NCBI RefSeq assembly: GCF_034355335.1
Contig: NZ_CP136422.1
Location: 325,001-389,000, forward strand
Source: Blautia coccoides
GTDB lineage: Bacteria; Bacillota; Clostridia; Lachnospirales; Lachnospiraceae
Length of the DNA stretch: 64,000 nt
Direction of reading: 5' to 3'
Part shown: positions 42,420-54,367 of the stretch, in pieces
How positions within the stretch are numbered: position 1 is the first letter of the stretch
Layout: the number at the start of each line of letters is the position of its first letter
Notes under the pieces: model-generated
Databases searched by the model: none
Seen by the model: only the letters and a program-made list of their open reading frames with translations
Told to the model about the DNA's origin: nothing
Made by a program: the position numbers and the translations under genes

Positions 42420-45400
42420 ATGCCAGAAACAGCAAATAAAGAGGCATATCAGCCGATGACCTTTGATGCCATCAAAATCGGATTGGCGTCCCCGGAGAAA
42501 ATCCGGGACTGGTCCAGAGGCGAGGTTAAAAAACCGGAAACCATTAACTATAGAACCCTGAAACCGGAAAAAGACGGCCTGTTCTGCGAGAGGATTTTCG
42601 GACCGAGCAAAGACTGGGAATGTCACTGCGGTAAATACAAGAAAATCCGTTATAAAGGCGTTGTCTGTGACCGATGCGGCGTTGAGGTGACAAAAGCCAG
42701 CGTCCGCAGGGAGCGCATGGGCCATATTGAACTGGCAGCACCGGTCTCCCATATCTGGTACTTCAAGGGTATTCCGTCCAGAATGGGACTGATCCTGGAT
42801 CTTTCCCCGAGATCCCTGGAAAAAGTCCTGTACTTTGCCAACTATATCGTACTGGACGCAGGCACCACGGAACTGCAGTACAAACAGGTACTGACAGAGA
42901 AAGAGTTCCAGGATGCCAGAGAAAAATACGGTGACGGCGCATTCCGTGTAGGAATGGGAGCAGAGTCTGTTATGGAACTGCTGGAGGCTATTGACCTGGA
43001 AAGAGAATCCAAAGAGCTGAAAGCAGGCCTCAAGGATTCCACAGGCCAGAAGCGCGCACGTATCGTAAAGCGTCTTGAGGTTGTGGAAGCTTTCCGTGAA
43101 TCCGGAAACCGTCCGGAGTGGATGATCATGACAGTTGTGCCTGTAATTCCGCCGGACCTTCGTCCTATGGTTCAGCTGGACGGCGGACGTTTCGCCACAT
43201 CCGACTTAAATGATTTATATAGAAGGATCATCAACAGAAATAACCGTCTGAAAAGACTGCTTGAACTGGGCGCTCCTGATATCATTGTCCGCAATGAGAA
43301 GAGAATGCTCCAGGAAGCTGTTGATGCCCTGATTGACAATGGACGCCGGGGCCGTCCGGTCACAGGACCGGGTAACCGTGCGCTGAAGTCCCTTTCCGAT
43401 ATGCTGAAAGGTAAATCAGGCCGTTTCCGTCAGAACCTTCTGGGTAAACGAGTTGACTACTCAGGCCGTTCTGTTATCGTGGTTGGACCTGAATTGAAGA
43501 TATTCCAGTGCGGTCTGCCAAAAGAGATGGCGATTGAGCTGTTCAAGCCTTTTGTTATGAAAGAGCTGGTGAGCAACGGCACTGCCCATAACATTAAGAA
43601 TGCCAAGAAGATGGTAGAGAAGCTGGAACCTGAAGTATGGGATGTTCTGGAAGATGTCATCAAAGAGCATCCTGTCATGTTAAACCGTGCTCCTACACTG
43701 CATCGTCTGGGTATCCAGGCATTTGAGCCTATTCTGGTTGAGGGTAAAGCGATCAAGCTGCATCCCCTTGTATGTACCGCGTTCAACGCCGACTTTGATG
43801 GTGACCAGATGGCTGTTCATCTTCCCCTGTCCGTTGAGGCTCAGGCAGAGTGCCGTTTCCTGCTTCTGTCTCCAAACAACCTGCTGAAACCGTCTGACGG
43901 TGGTCCGGTGGCTGTTCCTTCACAGGATATGGTCCTTGGTATCTACTATCTGACACAGGAGAGACCGGGCGTTAAAGGTGAAGGCAAATATTTCAAGAGC
44001 GTAAATGAAGCCATCCTGGCTTATGAAAACGGATATATTACACTGCAGACCAGAATTCATGTACTTTGCAGCAAGACACAGCCGGACGGCACCGTAATGG
44101 AAGACATGGTGGATTCCACACTGGGACGTTTCCTGTTCAATGAAATCATTCCGCAGGATTTAGGTTTTGTGGACCGGTCTGTACCGGGCAATGAACTGAA
44201 GCTGGAAGTTGATTTCCTGGTAGGCAAGAAACAGTTAAAACAGATTCTGGAAAAAGTAATCAATACCCACGGCGCTACCAGAACCGCAGAGGTGCTGGAT
44301 AAGATCAAAGCCACAGGTTACAAATACTCAACCAGAGCTGCCATGACCGTATCTATCTCTGATATGACAGTGCCGCCTCAGAAACCTGAGATGATCCAAA
44401 AGGCACAGGATACGGTTGACCTTATCACCAAGAACTTCAAACGTGGTCTTATCACGGAGGAAGAGAGATATAAAGAAGTAGTTGAGACATGGAAGAAGAC
44501 CGATGATGAGCTTACCAAAGCCCTGCTGACAGGACTTGATAAGTACAACAACATCTTTATGATGGCTGACTCCGGTGCCCGTGGTTCCGATAAGCAGATC
44601 AAACAGCTTGCCGGTATGCGTGGTCTGATGGCTGATACGACAGGTCACACCATCGAGCTGCCCATCAAGTCAAACTTCCGTGAGGGTCTTGACGTACTGG
44701 AATACTTCATGTCCGCTCATGGTGCACGTAAAGGTCTGTCTGATACAGCCCTGCGTACCGCTGACTCCGGTTACCTGACAAGACGTCTGGTTGACGTTTC
44801 CCAGGATCTGATCGTCCGGGAAGTGGACTGCTGTGAAGACAGAGGCGAGATTCCGGGTATGTGGGTAAAAGCCTTCATGGACGGAAAAGAAGAGATTGAA
44901 AGTCTTCAGGAACGTATCACAGGACGTTTCTCTTGTGAGACCATCAAGAACGCCAAAGGCGAAGTGATCGTCAAGGCAAACCATATGATCACTCCAAAGC
45001 GCGCCGCACGTGTGGTCAATGAGGGAGTGAAAGAGGATGGCAAATCTTATGATTCCGTTAAGATCCGTACTATCCTCACATGTAAGTGCCATATCGGTGT
45101 GTGTGCAAAATGCTACGGTGCCAACATGGCAACCGGTGAGCCTGTTCAGGTAGGTGAGTCTGTAGGTATTATCGCAGCCCAGTCTATCGGTGAACCAGGT
45201 ACACAGCTTACCATGCGTACCTTCCATACCGGTGGTGTTGCCGGCGGCGATATCACACAGGGTCTTCCCCGTGTGGAGGAGCTTTTTGAGGCAAGGAAGC
45301 CGAAAGGTCTTGCAATCATCACAGAGATCAAAGGTATTGCAACACTGAAGGATACAAAGAAGAAACGTGAAATCATCGTTACAGATAATGAGGACGGTAA

Positions 45401-46136
45401 CTCCAAGACTTACCTGATTCCTTACGGCTCTCGTATCAAGGTTCAGGACGGACAGTATCTGGAGGCCGGTGATGAGCTGACAGAGGGTAGTGTCAATCCT
45501 CATGACATTCTGAAGATCAAGGGCGTTCGTGCTGTTCAGGATTATATGATCCAGGAAGTACAGCGTGTATACCGTCTGCAGGGTGTTGAGATCAATGATA
45601 AGCATATCGAGGTTATCGTTCGCCAGATGCTGAAGAAGATCCGCATCGAGGACAACGGAGATACAGAATTCCTGCCGGGTACCCTGGTTGACGTTCTGGA
45701 CTACGAGGAAGAGAACGAGAAGCTCATAGAAGAGGGCAAAGAACCGGCAGACGGAAAACAGGTAATGCTGGGTATCACCAAAGCATCTCTGGCAACCAAC
45801 TCCTTCTTGTCCGCAGCTTCCTTCCAGGAGACCACAAAGGTTCTGACTGAAGCAGCCATCAAGGGCAAGATCGATCCACTGATCGGTCTGAAAGAGAATG
45901 TTATCATCGGTAAACTGATTCCTGCGGGAACAGGAATGAAGTGCTACTCCAACATCAAGCTGGATACAGATTTGGCTGAGGATGAAGAAGATTATGATGA
46001 GGATGAACTCGAACTGGCGGAAGCACTGGATGTACTTCCGGCTGAGGATGAAGAGGAAGTTCTCCAGTTGACAGATGAGGTGGATGAGGTGGAACTTTCC
46101 GAGGAGGAAGAAGAAGCCGAATTGACAGAAGAATAA
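42420..46136 (+). CDS. rpoC: DNA-directed RNA polymerase beta' subunit
   Basis: 1238 residues. The N-terminal zinc-binding cysteines are in [23 protein letters not shown], and the catalytic Mg-binding loop is [17 protein letters not shown]. The trigger-loop and bridge-helix region ([25 protein letters not shown]) and a second Cys cluster ([13 protein letters not shown]) are intact. The C-terminus is a very acidic tail ([31 protein letters not shown] and on). It is translated with rpoB. AAGGAG precedes the ATG, and a strong terminator follows. Confidence 0.98.
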   Translation: MPETANKEAYQPMTFDAIKIGLASPEKIRDWSRGEVKKPETINYRTLKPEKDGLFCERIFGPSKDWECHCGKYKKIRYKGVVCDRCGVEVTKASVRRERMGHIELAAPVSHIWYFKGIPSRMGLILDLSPRSLEKVLYFANYIVLDAGTTELQYKQVLTEKEFQDAREKYGDGAFRVGMGAESVMELLEAIDLERESKELKAGLKDSTGQKRARIVKRLEVVEAFRESGNRPEWMIMTVVPVIPPDLRPMVQLDGGRFATSDLNDLYRRIINRNNRLKRLLELGAPDIIVRNEKRMLQEAVDALIDNGRRGRPVTGPGNRALKSLSDMLKGKSGRFRQNLLGKRVDYSGRSVIVVGPELKIFQCGLPKEMAIELFKPFVMKELVSNGTAHNIKNAKKMVEKLEPEVWDVLEDVIKEHPVMLNRAPTLHRLGIQAFEPILVEGKAIKLHPLVCTAFNADFDGDQMAVHLPLSVEAQAECRFLLLSPNNLLKPSDGGPVAVPSQDMVLGIYYLTQERPGVKGEGKYFKSVNEAILAYENGYITLQTRIHVLCSKTQPDGTVMEDMVDSTLGRFLFNEIIPQDLGFVDRSVPGNELKLEVDFLVGKKQLKQILEKVINTHGATRTAEVLDKIKATGYKYSTRAAMTVSISDMTVPPQKPEMIQKAQDTVDLITKNFKRGLITEEERYKEVVETWKKTDDELTKALLTGLDKYNNIFMMADSGARGSDKQIKQLAGMRGLMADTTGHTIELPIKSNFREGLDVLEYFMSAHGARKGLSDTALRTADSGYLTRRLVDVSQDLIVREVDCCEDRGEIPGMWVKAFMDGKEEIESLQERITGRFSCETIKNAKGEVIVKANHMITPKRAARVVNEGVKEDGKSYDSVKIRTILTCKCHIGVCAKCYGANMATGEPVQVGESVGIIAAQSIGEPGTQLTMRTFHTGGVAGGDITQGLPRVEELFEARKPKGLAIITEIKGIATLKDTKKKREIIVTDNEDGNSKTYLIPYGSRIKVQDGQYLEAGDELTEGSVNPHDILKIKGVRAVQDYMIQEVQRVYRLQGVEINDKHIEVIVRQMLKKIRIEDNGDTEFLPGTLVDVLDYEEENEKLIEEGKEPADGKQVMLGITKASLATNSFLSAASFQETTKVLTEAAIKGKIDPLIGLKENVIIGKLIPAGTGMKCYSNIKLDTDLAEDEEDYDEDELELAEALDVLPAEDEEEVLQLTDEVDEVELSEEEEEAELTEE

Positions 46137-46185
46137 AGCAGGATGTAACCGTTTAGTACCTTTACAGTTACTTGCAAAACATACA

Positions 46186-46227
46186 AAAGACCGCTTTTCC
46201 GGAAAATGACCGGAGGGGCGGTTTTTG
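46186..46227 (+). terminator. Rho-independent terminator after rpoC
   Basis: GACCGCTTTTCCGG pairs with CCGGAGGGGCGGT around AAAATGA and is followed by TTTTT. It ends the rpoBC transcript before the GH3 gene. Confidence 0.8.
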
Positions 46228-46263
46228 TATTCAGGTTATGCAGTCTTTTAAAGGAGGACAAGT

Positions 46264-47568
46264 ATGAACAAAAAAAGAAAGTCACCTTTATGGATGCTGG
46301 TTCCCATGGGAGTCATCATCGTAGTTTTATCTATTGTCTTGATCGTCATTACCTTAAAATCAGAAAGCCAGAGAACAGAGACAGCATCCGCACATGGGAC
46401 CCCCGGCGGGGAAAAGGCGGAAGAGAGCGTGGACGCGGCAGGTTCAGTACAGGCGGAACCTGAGGCGGCGGATACAGGGCCGGCCCAGGTTTATGTATCG
46501 CCGGATGTGCCGCAGAAGGTTAAGGATAAGGTGAAATCCATGAGCCTTGAGGAGAAAGCGGCACAGCTTTTTTTCGTAACACCTGAGGCTATCACCCAGG
46601 TAGATGCAGCCACCGTTGCCGGTGAGGATACGAAGAAAGCTTATGAGCAGTACCCTGTAGGAGGGATCATATATTTTTCCCGGAATATCCAGGGGCCGGA
46701 CCAGCTTAAAGAAATGTTGTCCAAAACCCAGAACTATGCAAAGGAAATTGCAGGTGTCCCTGTGTTTCTGGGTGTAGATGAGGAGGGCGGAGAGGTGTCC
46801 CGGGTAGCAGGGAATAAGAATTTCTCCGTTACCAGATATGAGAGTATGCGAGCCATAGGGGACAGTAGGGATACTTCCCGGGCCTATGATGTGGGAAAAA
46901 ACTTAGCATCCTATTTGAAAGAAATAGGATTTAATATAGATTTTGCACCGGATGCGGATGTAATTACCAATTCTGGCAATACTGTTATAGGAGACCGTTC
47001 TTTTGGGGAAGACCCCCAGTTGACTGCTGATATGGCGGCGCAGGTGGTCAGAGGACTGCAGGACAACGGAGTGTCAGCCTGTCTGAAACACTTCCCGGGA
47101 CTGGGAGGTACTGTGGAGGACAGCCATGAAGAACGCGCCTATACGGACAAGACCCTGGAGGAGATGGAGCAGAAAGAGATGATTCCTTTTATAGAAGGGA
47201 TAAAGGCAGAGTCGGATCTTATCATGGCAGGCCATATCTCCATACCCAAATCCCTGGGAGATGATACCCCGGCGTCTCTCTCGGAAAAAGTGCTGACCGG
47301 CCTGCTCCGGGACAAGTATGGATATGACGGCCTCATTATCACAGATGCCCTGGATATGAAGGCTGTTTCCGGAGTGTACAGTCCTGCCGAGGCTTCTGTA
47401 AAGGCACTCCAGGCCGGTGCGGACATGCTCCTGATGCCCGAAGATTTCAAGGCTGCCTACCGTGGTGTGCTGGATGCTGTCAGGAGTGGCGATTTGAGCC
47501 AGGAGAGGATCGATGCCTCTGTGGAGCGCATACTGCGGTTAAAAATGAAAAAATATGACTATCCATGA
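46264..47568 (+). CDS. Membrane-anchored GH3 beta-N-acetylhexosaminidase-like enzyme (NagZ type)
   Basis: 434 residues. An N-terminal membrane helix (about 9-32) and an acidic Ala/Glu-rich linker (about 35-80) lead to a glycoside hydrolase family 3 barrel (about 85-430). Signatures are GVPVFLGVDEEGGEVSRV, the His motif CLKHFPGLGGTVEDSH and the nucleophile Asp in GLIITDALDMKAVSG, the order found in NagZ and in Firmicute NagZ-like enzymes of peptidoglycan recycling. The anchor puts the catalytic part outside the membrane. It sits between rpoC and rpsL, where many Firmicutes have a small L7Ae-like gene. AAAGGAGG precedes the ATG. Confidence 0.88.
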   Translation: MNKKRKSPLWMLVPMGVIIVVLSIVLIVITLKSESQRTETASAHGTPGGEKAEESVDAAGSVQAEPEAADTGPAQVYVSPDVPQKVKDKVKSMSLEEKAAQLFFVTPEAITQVDAATVAGEDTKKAYEQYPVGGIIYFSRNIQGPDQLKEMLSKTQNYAKEIAGVPVFLGVDEEGGEVSRVAGNKNFSVTRYESMRAIGDSRDTSRAYDVGKNLASYLKEIGFNIDFAPDADVITNSGNTVIGDRSFGEDPQLTADMAAQVVRGLQDNGVSACLKHFPGLGGTVEDSHEERAYTDKTLEEMEQKEMIPFIEGIKAESDLIMAGHISIPKSLGDDTPASLSEKVLTGLLRDKYGYDGLIITDALDMKAVSGVYSPAEASVKALQAGADMLLMPEDFKAAYRGVLDAVRSGDLSQERIDASVERILRLKMKKYDYP

Positions 47569-47681
47569 TCCTGTATTGGCTGTTCTGTGTATTTTATTTT
47601 GTAAAACACCCGAAAGGACGGTGACGGTGCAGAGATTATGCGGGAAATACCTATAAAATTGTATTTTTTTGAAAAATTTCC

Positions 47682-47710
47682 TTGACAGCACCATTTTACA
47701 TGGATATAAT
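47682..47710 (+). promoter_or_regulatory. Promoter of the rpsL-rpsG-fusA operon
   Basis: Perfect consensus TTGACA and TATAAT with a 17-base spacer. The leader to rpsL is about 120 bases and carries several hairpins, for example TTATTCAT / ATGAATAA near 47757-47776. Confidence 0.88.
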
Positions 47711-47837
47711 GAGAGAGCGTGCATAAAACGCAATTTTTTTGCGCGTAAAAACATTTATTCATGACAATGAATAACTGGCAGCCACTCATTTCTTCTATAA
47801 TAATGTAGAAGAGAAATAATACAGGAGGTGAAATGGA

Positions 47838-48251
47838 ATGCCAACATTCAATCAGTTAGTAAGAAAAGGACGTCAGACTTCCGTAAAGAAGTCCACAGCT
47901 CCGGCGCTTCAGAAGAGTTTTAACTCTTTACAGAAGAAGACCACAGATATGTCTTCTCCGCAGAAGAGAGGTGTGTGTACAGCGGTTAAAACTGCTACAC
48001 CGAAAAAGCCTAACTCTGCTCTTAGAAAAATCGCCAGAGTTCGTCTTTCCAACGGAATCGAGGTAACAAGCTACATTCCAGGTGAAGGACATAACCTTCA
48101 GGAGCATAGTGTTGTTCTTATCCGTGGCGGCAGGGTAAAAGACTTACCAGGTACAAGATACCACATTATCCGTGGTACACTTGATACTGCAGGCGTTGCC
48201 AACAGACGTCAGGCCCGTTCTAAATACGGTGCTAAGAGACCGAAAAAATAA
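47838..48251 (+). CDS. rpsL: 30S ribosomal protein S12
   Basis: 137 residues. The decoding-site motifs are unchanged: [19 protein letters not shown], whose Lys is the classical streptomycin position, and [20 protein letters not shown]12 monitors codon-anticodon pairing in the A site. AGGAGGTG precedes the ATG. First gene of the str operon with rpsG and fusA. Confidence 0.98.
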   Translation: MPTFNQLVRKGRQTSVKKSTAPALQKSFNSLQKKTTDMSSPQKRGVCTAVKTATPKKPNSALRKIARVRLSNGIEVTSYIPGEGHNLQEHSVVLIRGGRVKDLPGTRYHIIRGTLDTAGVANRRQARSKYGAKRPKK

Positions 48252-48928
<677 letters not shown>

Positions 48929-48942
48929 AGGAGGAAAATCCA

Positions 48943-51063
48943 TTGGCTGGAAGAGAATATCCGTTAGATAGAACCAGAAACATTGGTATTATGGCACATA
49001 TTGATGCCGGTAAGACCACTCTTACAGAGCGTATCTTATATTATACCGGTGTTAACTATAAAATTGGCGATACTCACGAAGGAACTGCTACCATGGACTG
49101 GATGGAGCAGGAACAGGAGAGAGGTATCACAATTACTTCCGCCGCTACCACCTGTCACTGGACTTTACAGGAAAACTGTAAAAGCAAACCAGGCGCACTG
49201 GAACATCGTATCAATATTATTGATACCCCAGGTCACGTTGACTTTACTGTAGAAGTAGAGCGTTCCTTACGTGTACTTGACGGTGCGGTTGGTGTCTTCT
49301 GTGCAAAAGGCGGCGTTGAGCCTCAGTCTGAAAATGTATGGCGTCAGGCAGATACCTACAATGTACCCCGTATGGCATTCATCAACAAGATGGATATCCT
49401 GGGTGCAGATTTCTACGGTGCCGTAGAACAGATCAAGACTCGTTTAGGTAAAAATGCAATTTGTCTTCAGCTGCCCATCGGTAAAGAAGATGAATTCAAA
49501 GGAATCATCGACCTGTTTGAAATGAAAGCCTACATCTACAATGATGAAAAGGGCGAGGACATTTCCATCACAGATATCCCGGAGGATATGGCTGATGACG
49601 CAGAACTGTATCACACAGAGTTAGTTGAGAAGATCTGCGAGTTAGATGATGATTTAATGATGGAGTATCTGGAAGGTGAAGAACCTACCGTTGAAGCTCT
49701 GAAAGCAGCCCTGAGAAAAGGAACCTGCGAGTGTGCAGCAATCCCGGTATGCTGTGGTACTGCTTACAGAAATAAAGGTGTTCAGAAATTACTGGATGCT
49801 ATTCTTGAATTTATGCCTGCTCCTACAGATATCCCGGCTATCAAAGGTCAGGATATGGACGGAAACGAAGTTGAGAAGCATTCTTCCGACGACGAACCGT
49901 TCGCAGCTCTGGCATTTAAGATCATGACTGACCCGTTCGTTGGTAAGCTGGCATTCTTCAGAGTTTACTCTGGTACTATGAACTCCGGTTCTTATGTACT
50001 GAATGCGACAAAAGGCAAAAAAGAGCGTGTTGGACGTATCCTTCAGATGCATGCCAACAAGAGACAGGAACTGGATAAAGTATATGCCGGTGATATCGCT
50101 GCAGCGATCGGATTCAAATTCACCACAACAGGTGATACAATCTGCGATGAACAGCACCCGGTTATCCTGGAATCCATGGAATTCCCGGAACCAGTTATCG
50201 AGCTGGCTATTGAGCCTAAGACAAAAGCCGGACAGGGCAAACTTGGTGAAGCTCTGGCAAAACTTGCCGAAGAAGATCCGACCTTCCGTGCTCACACAGA
50301 TAAAGAAACAGGTCAGACTATCATCGCTGGTATGGGCGAGCTGCATCTGGAGATCATCGTAGACCGTCTGCTTCGTGAATTCAAAGTAGAGGCTAACGTT
50401 GGCGCTCCTCAGGTTGCTTACAAAGAGACCTTTACCAAGAATGCTGATGTTGACAGTAAATACGCAAAACAGTCCGGTGGTCGTGGACAGTACGGTCACT
50501 GTAAAGTTAGATTCGAGCCTATGGACGCCAACGGCGAAGAACTGTTCAAGTTCGAGAGCACAGTTGTGGGCGGTGCTATTCCGAAGGAATACATCCAGCC
50601 TGTAGGACAGGGTATCGAAGAAGCTATGAGAGCTGGTATTCTGGGTGGATTCCCGGTTGTAGGTATTTACGCAAACGTTTATGACGGTTCTTACCATGAG
50701 GTCGATTCCTCCGAGATGGCATTCCATATTGCAGGTTCTCTTGCATTCAAGGAAGCTATGGCGAAGGCAGCTCCGGTTCTCCTGGAGCCTATCATGAGAG
50801 TAGAGGTTACTACTCCGGAAGACTACATGGGTGATGTTATCGGTGATATCAACTCCCGTCGTGGACGTATCGAAGGTATGGATGATATTGGCGGAGGCAA
50901 GATGATCCGCGGATTCGTTCCTCTGGCTGAGATGTTCGGTTACGCAACAGACCTGCGTTCCAGAACACAGGGCCGTGGTAACTACTCCATGTTCTTCGAG
51001 AAATATGAGCCGGTTCCGAAATCCGTACAGGAAAAGGTACTTTCAGTAAAAACAGGAAAATAA
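48943..51063 (+). CDS. fusA: Translation elongation factor G
   Basis: 706 residues from a TTG start (48943) preceded by GAGGAGG; the protein begins [35 protein letters not shown], which fixes the start. GTPase motifs: AHIDAGKTT (P-loop), the switch region [22 protein letters not shown] and NKMD. Domains II-V follow with the domain IV motif [18 protein letters not shown] and the C-terminal [25 protein letters not shown] drives translocation of tRNA and mRNA. The TTG start may lower initiation. Confidence 0.98.
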   Translation: MAGREYPLDRTRNIGIMAHIDAGKTTLTERILYYTGVNYKIGDTHEGTATMDWMEQEQERGITITSAATTCHWTLQENCKSKPGALEHRINIIDTPGHVDFTVEVERSLRVLDGAVGVFCAKGGVEPQSENVWRQADTYNVPRMAFINKMDILGADFYGAVEQIKTRLGKNAICLQLPIGKEDEFKGIIDLFEMKAYIYNDEKGEDISITDIPEDMADDAELYHTELVEKICELDDDLMMEYLEGEEPTVEALKAALRKGTCECAAIPVCCGTAYRNKGVQKLLDAILEFMPAPTDIPAIKGQDMDGNEVEKHSSDDEPFAALAFKIMTDPFVGKLAFFRVYSGTMNSGSYVLNATKGKKERVGRILQMHANKRQELDKVYAGDIAAAIGFKFTTTGDTICDEQHPVILESMEFPEPVIELAIEPKTKAGQGKLGEALAKLAEEDPTFRAHTDKETGQTIIAGMGELHLEIIVDRLLREFKVEANVGAPQVAYKETFTKNADVDSKYAKQSGGRGQYGHCKVRFEPMDANGEELFKFESTVVGGAIPKEYIQPVGQGIEEAMRAGILGGFPVVGIYANVYDGSYHEVDSSEMAFHIAGSLAFKEAMAKAAPVLLEPIMRVEVTTPEDYMGDVIGDINSRRGRIEGMDDIGGGKMIRGFVPLAEMFGYATDLRSRTQGRGNYSMFFEKYEPVPKSVQEKVLSVKTGK

Positions 51064-51074
51064 TAATTAAAAAC

Positions 51075-51103
51075 TTGCAAATATCCTTGATTTGCAATAT
51101 AAT
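51075..51103 (+). promoter_or_regulatory. Promoter of tuf
   Basis: TTGCAA, 17 bases, then a perfect TATAAT, 12 bases after the fusA stop. The leader (about 51110-51212) contains hairpins such as GCCTC GTTA TGAGGC. tuf can therefore be made independently of the str operon. Confidence 0.75.
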
Positions 51104-51212
51104 CAAGGATAGCAGGTTGAATATATTGATATTCCAACCGCCTCGTTATGAGGCAACAAAAAATCATAAAATTGCCCAGACGGGGCGCATGTGAATAAGG
51201 AGGAAATTCAAA

Positions 51213-52406
51213 ATGGCAAAAGCTAAATTTGAAAGAAGCAAACCGCATTGTAACATTGGTACCATCGGACACGTTGACCATGGTAAAACAACTCTGACAG
51301 CTGCTATCACAAAAACTCTTTCTGAGAGAGTAGAAGGAAACGCAGCAGTAGATTTCGCTAATATCGATAAAGCTCCGGAGGAGAGAGAACGTGGTATCAC
51401 AATCTCTACTGCTCACGTTGAATATGAAACAGAGAACAGACATTACGCACACGTTGACTGCCCAGGCCATGCTGACTATGTAAAGAACATGATCACTGGT
51501 GCTGCTCAGATGGATGGCGCTATCCTGGTTGTTGCTGCAACTGATGGTGTTATGGCTCAGACAAAAGAGCACATCCTGCTGTCTCGTCAGGTAGGTGTTC
51601 CTTACATCGTTGTATTCATGAACAAATGTGATATGGTTGACGATGAAGAGCTGCTTGAGCTGGTAGACATGGAAATCCGTGAGCTGTTAAGCGAGTATGA
51701 CTTCCCAGGCGATGACACACCGATCATCCAGGGTTCTGCTCTGAAAGCTCTGGAAGATCCAAGCAGCGAGTGGGGCGACAAGATCATGGAACTGATGGCT
51801 GCAGTTGACAGCTGGATTCCGGATCCTCAGCGTGACACAGACAAACCGTTCATCATGCCTGTAGAGGATGTATTCTCTATCACAGGTCGTGGTACAGTTG
51901 CTACTGGTAGAGTAGAGGCTGGTGTTCTTCACGTATCTGAAGAAGTTGAAATCGTTGGTCTGAAAGAAGAGACACGTAAAGTAGTTGTAACAGGTATCGA
52001 GATGTTCCGTAAACTGTTAGACGAGGCTCAGGCTGGTGACAACATCGGTGCACTGCTTCGTGGTGTTCAGAGAACTGAAATCGAAAGAGGACAGGTTCTT
52101 GCTAAACCGGGAACAATCAAATGCCATACAAAATTCACAGCTCAGGTTTACGTTCTGACAAAAGACGAGGGTGGCCGTCATACACCGTTCTTCAACAACT
52201 ATCGTCCGCAGTTCTACTTCAGAACAACAGACGTAACAGGTGTCTGCAACTTACCGGAAGGTGTTGAGATGTGCATGCCTGGTGATAACGTAGAGATGAC
52301 AATCGAGCTGATCCACCCGATCGCTATGGACCAGGGTCTTACTTTCGCTATCCGTGAAGGTGGACGTACTGTTGGTTCAGGCCGTGTTGCTACAATCATC
52401 GAGTAA
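51213..52406 (+). CDS. tuf: Translation elongation factor Tu
   Basis: 397 residues. GTPase motifs [41 protein letters not shown] and [15 protein letters not shown] are intact. Domains II and III include [16 protein letters not shown] and the C-terminal [25 protein letters not shown]-Tu brings aminoacyl-tRNA to the ribosome. AGGAGG precedes the ATG. It has its own promoter and ends at a strong terminator, after which an insertion sequence has landed. Confidence 0.98.
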   Translation: MAKAKFERSKPHCNIGTIGHVDHGKTTLTAAITKTLSERVEGNAAVDFANIDKAPEERERGITISTAHVEYETENRHYAHVDCPGHADYVKNMITGAAQMDGAILVVAATDGVMAQTKEHILLSRQVGVPYIVVFMNKCDMVDDEELLELVDMEIRELLSEYDFPGDDTPIIQGSALKALEDPSSEWGDKIMELMAAVDSWIPDPQRDTDKPFIMPVEDVFSITGRGTVATGRVEAGVLHVSEEVEIVGLKEETRKVVVTGIEMFRKLLDEAQAGDNIGALLRGVQRTEIERGQVLAKPGTIKCHTKFTAQVYVLTKDEGGRHTPFFNNYRPQFYFRTTDVTGVCNLPEGVEMCMPGDNVEMTIELIHPIAMDQGLTFAIREGGRTVGSGRVATIIE

Positions 52407-52471
52407 TCACTGAGTAGTACGAATATATAAATATAGAGTACCGTAAGGTACATTGTGTCCAAGCATAAGAT

Positions 52472-52503
52472 GCCCCGGAACCGTAAGGTTTCCGGGGTTT
52501 TTC
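52472..52503 (+). terminator. Rho-independent terminator after tuf
   Basis: CCCCGGAACC pairs with GGTTTCCGGGG around GTAA and is followed by TTTTT. The insertion sequence begins 12 bases further on. Confidence 0.88.
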
Positions 52504-52507
52504 TGTT

Positions 52508-52515
52508 ATTAAAAA
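52508..52515. repeat. Left target-site duplication of the ISL3 element
   Basis: ATTAAAAA directly before the left end of the element. It is repeated exactly at 53953-53960. Confidence 0.9.
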
Positions 52516-53952
52516 GGTTCTATAATGAATGTTGGGGTATGTGAATAACGTATTTTCAACATTCATTTTTTGTTATAAAATAAAAGAAGCCTCCCCAAAA
52601 TGCCGGTCATCCAAAACTAACATTTTAAAGGAGGTTTCAAAAATGCACTCTAATTGTACCAAAAATCTCTTAGATTTAGAAGGGGTTATAATAAAAAAAG
52701 TTGTGCATGCGGATCATTATGTAAAGATTTTTATTCAAACAGATCCTTCCTTACAGACTTGTCCTGAGTGCGGCAACCAAACCAAACGCATTCATGATTA
52801 TCGGTATCAAAAGATTAAGGATCTACCGTTCCAAATGAAACATACATATTTAATACTTAAGAAAAGGCGATATGTCTGTAAATGCGGTAAACGATTTATG
52901 GAGAAATATCATTTTCTACCTTCCTATCAACGGCAGACTTTACGTTTATCCTACAAGATAATTGACCTACTTAGAAATCTTGTGAGTATAAAGTCCGTTG
53001 CAGATACAACAAATGTTTCAGTTAACACCGTTACCCGACTTTTGGACACCATTAATTATTCTACACCCTCTCTTCCAGAGTGTATATCAATTGATGAATT
53101 TAAGGGTAATACAGACGCCGGAAAGTACCAATGTATTCTTTTAGATGCCAAGAAACACCGTATTCTTGATATCCTACCGGACAGAACGCAGAGCCATTTG
53201 ATTTCCTATTTCAGAGAAACAAACCGAGCTGAGCGCCACCGTGTGAAGTTCTTTGTCTGTGATATGTGGCAGCCCTACGTAGACTTAGCAAGAGCTTACT
53301 TCCCTAATGCCACAATCATTATAGACAAATATCATTTCATCCGGTATGTAACTTGGGCAATTGAAAATGTGAGGAAAAGGCTCCAGAAAACAATGCCTGT
53401 AAACCTCAGAAGATACTATAAACGCAGCCGAAAGTTAATTCTTACTCGATATGCTAAGCTTAAGGATGAAAACAAGAAAGCGTGCGATCTTATGCTACTT
53501 TATAACGATGACTTGAGATTGGCTCATACTCTTAAGGAATGGTTTTATGAGATATGCCAGAGCGAGAAGTACTCCTATCAGCGAACAGCTTTCTGGGAGT
53601 GGGTTAAGTCTGCAGAGAAATCAGGAATACCCGAGTTTGAGAACTGTGCAAAAACTTATAGAAACTGGTCAGAAGGTATTTTAAATGCTTTTAAATACAA
53701 ATATACAAATGGTCCTACTGAAGGTTACAATAATAAAATCAAGGTGCTAAAAAGACTATCTTTCGGAATACGTAACTTTAATAGATTCCGTACAAGAATT
53801 ATACACTGCTCTATCTAAAAAACGGACGACTGGCAAGAGGCTTATTTGGCATGCCCAAAAACATGAATTATAGACCCAAACATTAAAATGGCCCTAAATG
53901 TAGTAAAGGAGCGGGATTCAAAGAATCCCACCCCAACTATTGACATAGAGCC
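52516..53952. mobile_element. Complete ISL3-family insertion sequence (1437 bp)
   Basis: The left end starts GGTTCTAT and has GTTGGGGT 7 bases later; the right end, read on the minus strand, is GGCTCTAT with GTTGGGGT 7 bases later. These are typical ISL3 terminal repeats. The element is flanked by the 8-bp direct repeat ATTAAAAA, the duplication length of this family. It carries one transposase gene with an unbroken frame, so it could be active. The perfect duplication points to a recent insertion just behind the tuf terminator. Confidence 0.93.
52643..53818 (+). CDS. ISL3-family transposase
   Basis: About 391 residues from ATG 52643, preceded by AAAGGAGG; an upstream in-frame ATG in the left end is rejected. 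The N-terminal zinc-finger-like part has CPECGNQTKRIHDYRYQKIKDLP and YVCKCGKRF, followed by a helix-turn-helix (SVADTTNVSVNTVTRLLD). The DDE catalytic domain begins CISIDEFKG (first Asp/Glu area), with VCDMWQPYVDLARAYFPNATIIIDKYHFIRYV and the final Glu in NGPTEGYNNKIKVLKR. The protein moves the element by DDE transposition. The usual length of the family is 400-430 residues, so it is probably full length. Confidence 0.93.
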   Translation: MHSNCTKNLLDLEGVIIKKVVHADHYVKIFIQTDPSLQTCPECGNQTKRIHDYRYQKIKDLPFQMKHTYLILKKRRYVCKCGKRFMEKYHFLPSYQRQTLRLSYKIIDLLRNLVSIKSVADTTNVSVNTVTRLLDTINYSTPSLPECISIDEFKGNTDAGKYQCILLDAKKHRILDILPDRTQSHLISYFRETNRAERHRVKFFVCDMWQPYVDLARAYFPNATIIIDKYHFIRYVTWAIENVRKRLQKTMPVNLRRYYKRSRKLILTRYAKLKDENKKACDLMLLYNDDLRLAHTLKEWFYEICQSEKYSYQRTAFWEWVKSAEKSGIPEFENCAKTYRNWSEGILNAFKYKYTNGPTEGYNNKIKVLKRLSFGIRNFNRFRTRIIHCSI

Positions 53953-53960
53953 ATTAAAAA
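53953..53960. repeat. Right target-site duplication of the ISL3 element
   Basis: ATTAAAAA, identical to 52508-52515. Confidence 0.9.
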
Positions 53961-54054
53961 AAACAGCGTACCCAGCCGGAGAAAAAAGCTTTCTTCCTCA
54001 TCTAATCAGTGCACAAACAAACAGGAAATCCGGACTCCGCAAAGGGGGATGAAT

Positions 54055-54186
54055 ATGAACCTATTACTGATAAAAAGAGTTAAAAAGCACGACAAAGCCG
54101 CATTCCAGAAACTGATGGAAAAACAGGCGACTGCTTTATATAATACGGCCAAGGTAATTTTGATGAACGAAGAGGAGCTGTCTTGA
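54055..54186 (+). pseudogene. Remnant of an ECF-type sigma factor gene
   Basis: A short frame of 43 codons with AAAGGGGG 7 bases before its ATG. The peptide (LLLIKRVKKHDKAAFQKLMEKQ, then ALYNTAKVILMNEEELS) resembles the first part of region 2 of ECF sigma factors, where DEEAFEELYEKYYKKLYRFAYSIL-like text is usual. It stops after NEEELS where a real factor would continue for over 100 residues, and the following DNA holds no continuation in any frame that I can see. It is therefore a truncated copy or a decayed gene. The end lies inside the inverted repeat 54166-54211. Confidence 0.6.
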
Positions 54187-54211
54187 TTTCTGCTGACAGA
54201 TTCTCTTCGTT
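54166..54211. repeat. Inverted repeat at the end of the sigma-factor remnant
   Basis: Two 17-base arms, 54166-54182 and 54195-54211, are complementary at 15 of 17 positions with a 12-base loop. There is no T run, so it is not a standard terminator. It may mark a deletion junction or the trace of a small element. Confidence 0.6.
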
Positions 54212-54367
54212 AAACTACCAAAGATTTCTCTATTTCTTTAGTTCTTTTTTCTATTGACGATTGATTGCATTTGGTATATAAAAGGTGAAAGATAGATTTT
54301 TATTCATGACTGTCAGGGTACCAGACAGTTATGAGCGATGCATGATATTCGGAAGGATAAAGAAGAG

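Noticed and set aside
53871..53877. TAGACCC as the right end of the insertion sequence
   Set aside because: It gives a partial match to the left end, but the end at 53952 matches better and has a perfect 8-bp duplication.
54166..54211. Inverted repeat as a terminator of the sigma remnant
   Set aside because: No T run follows, and the 5' arm lies within the frame.
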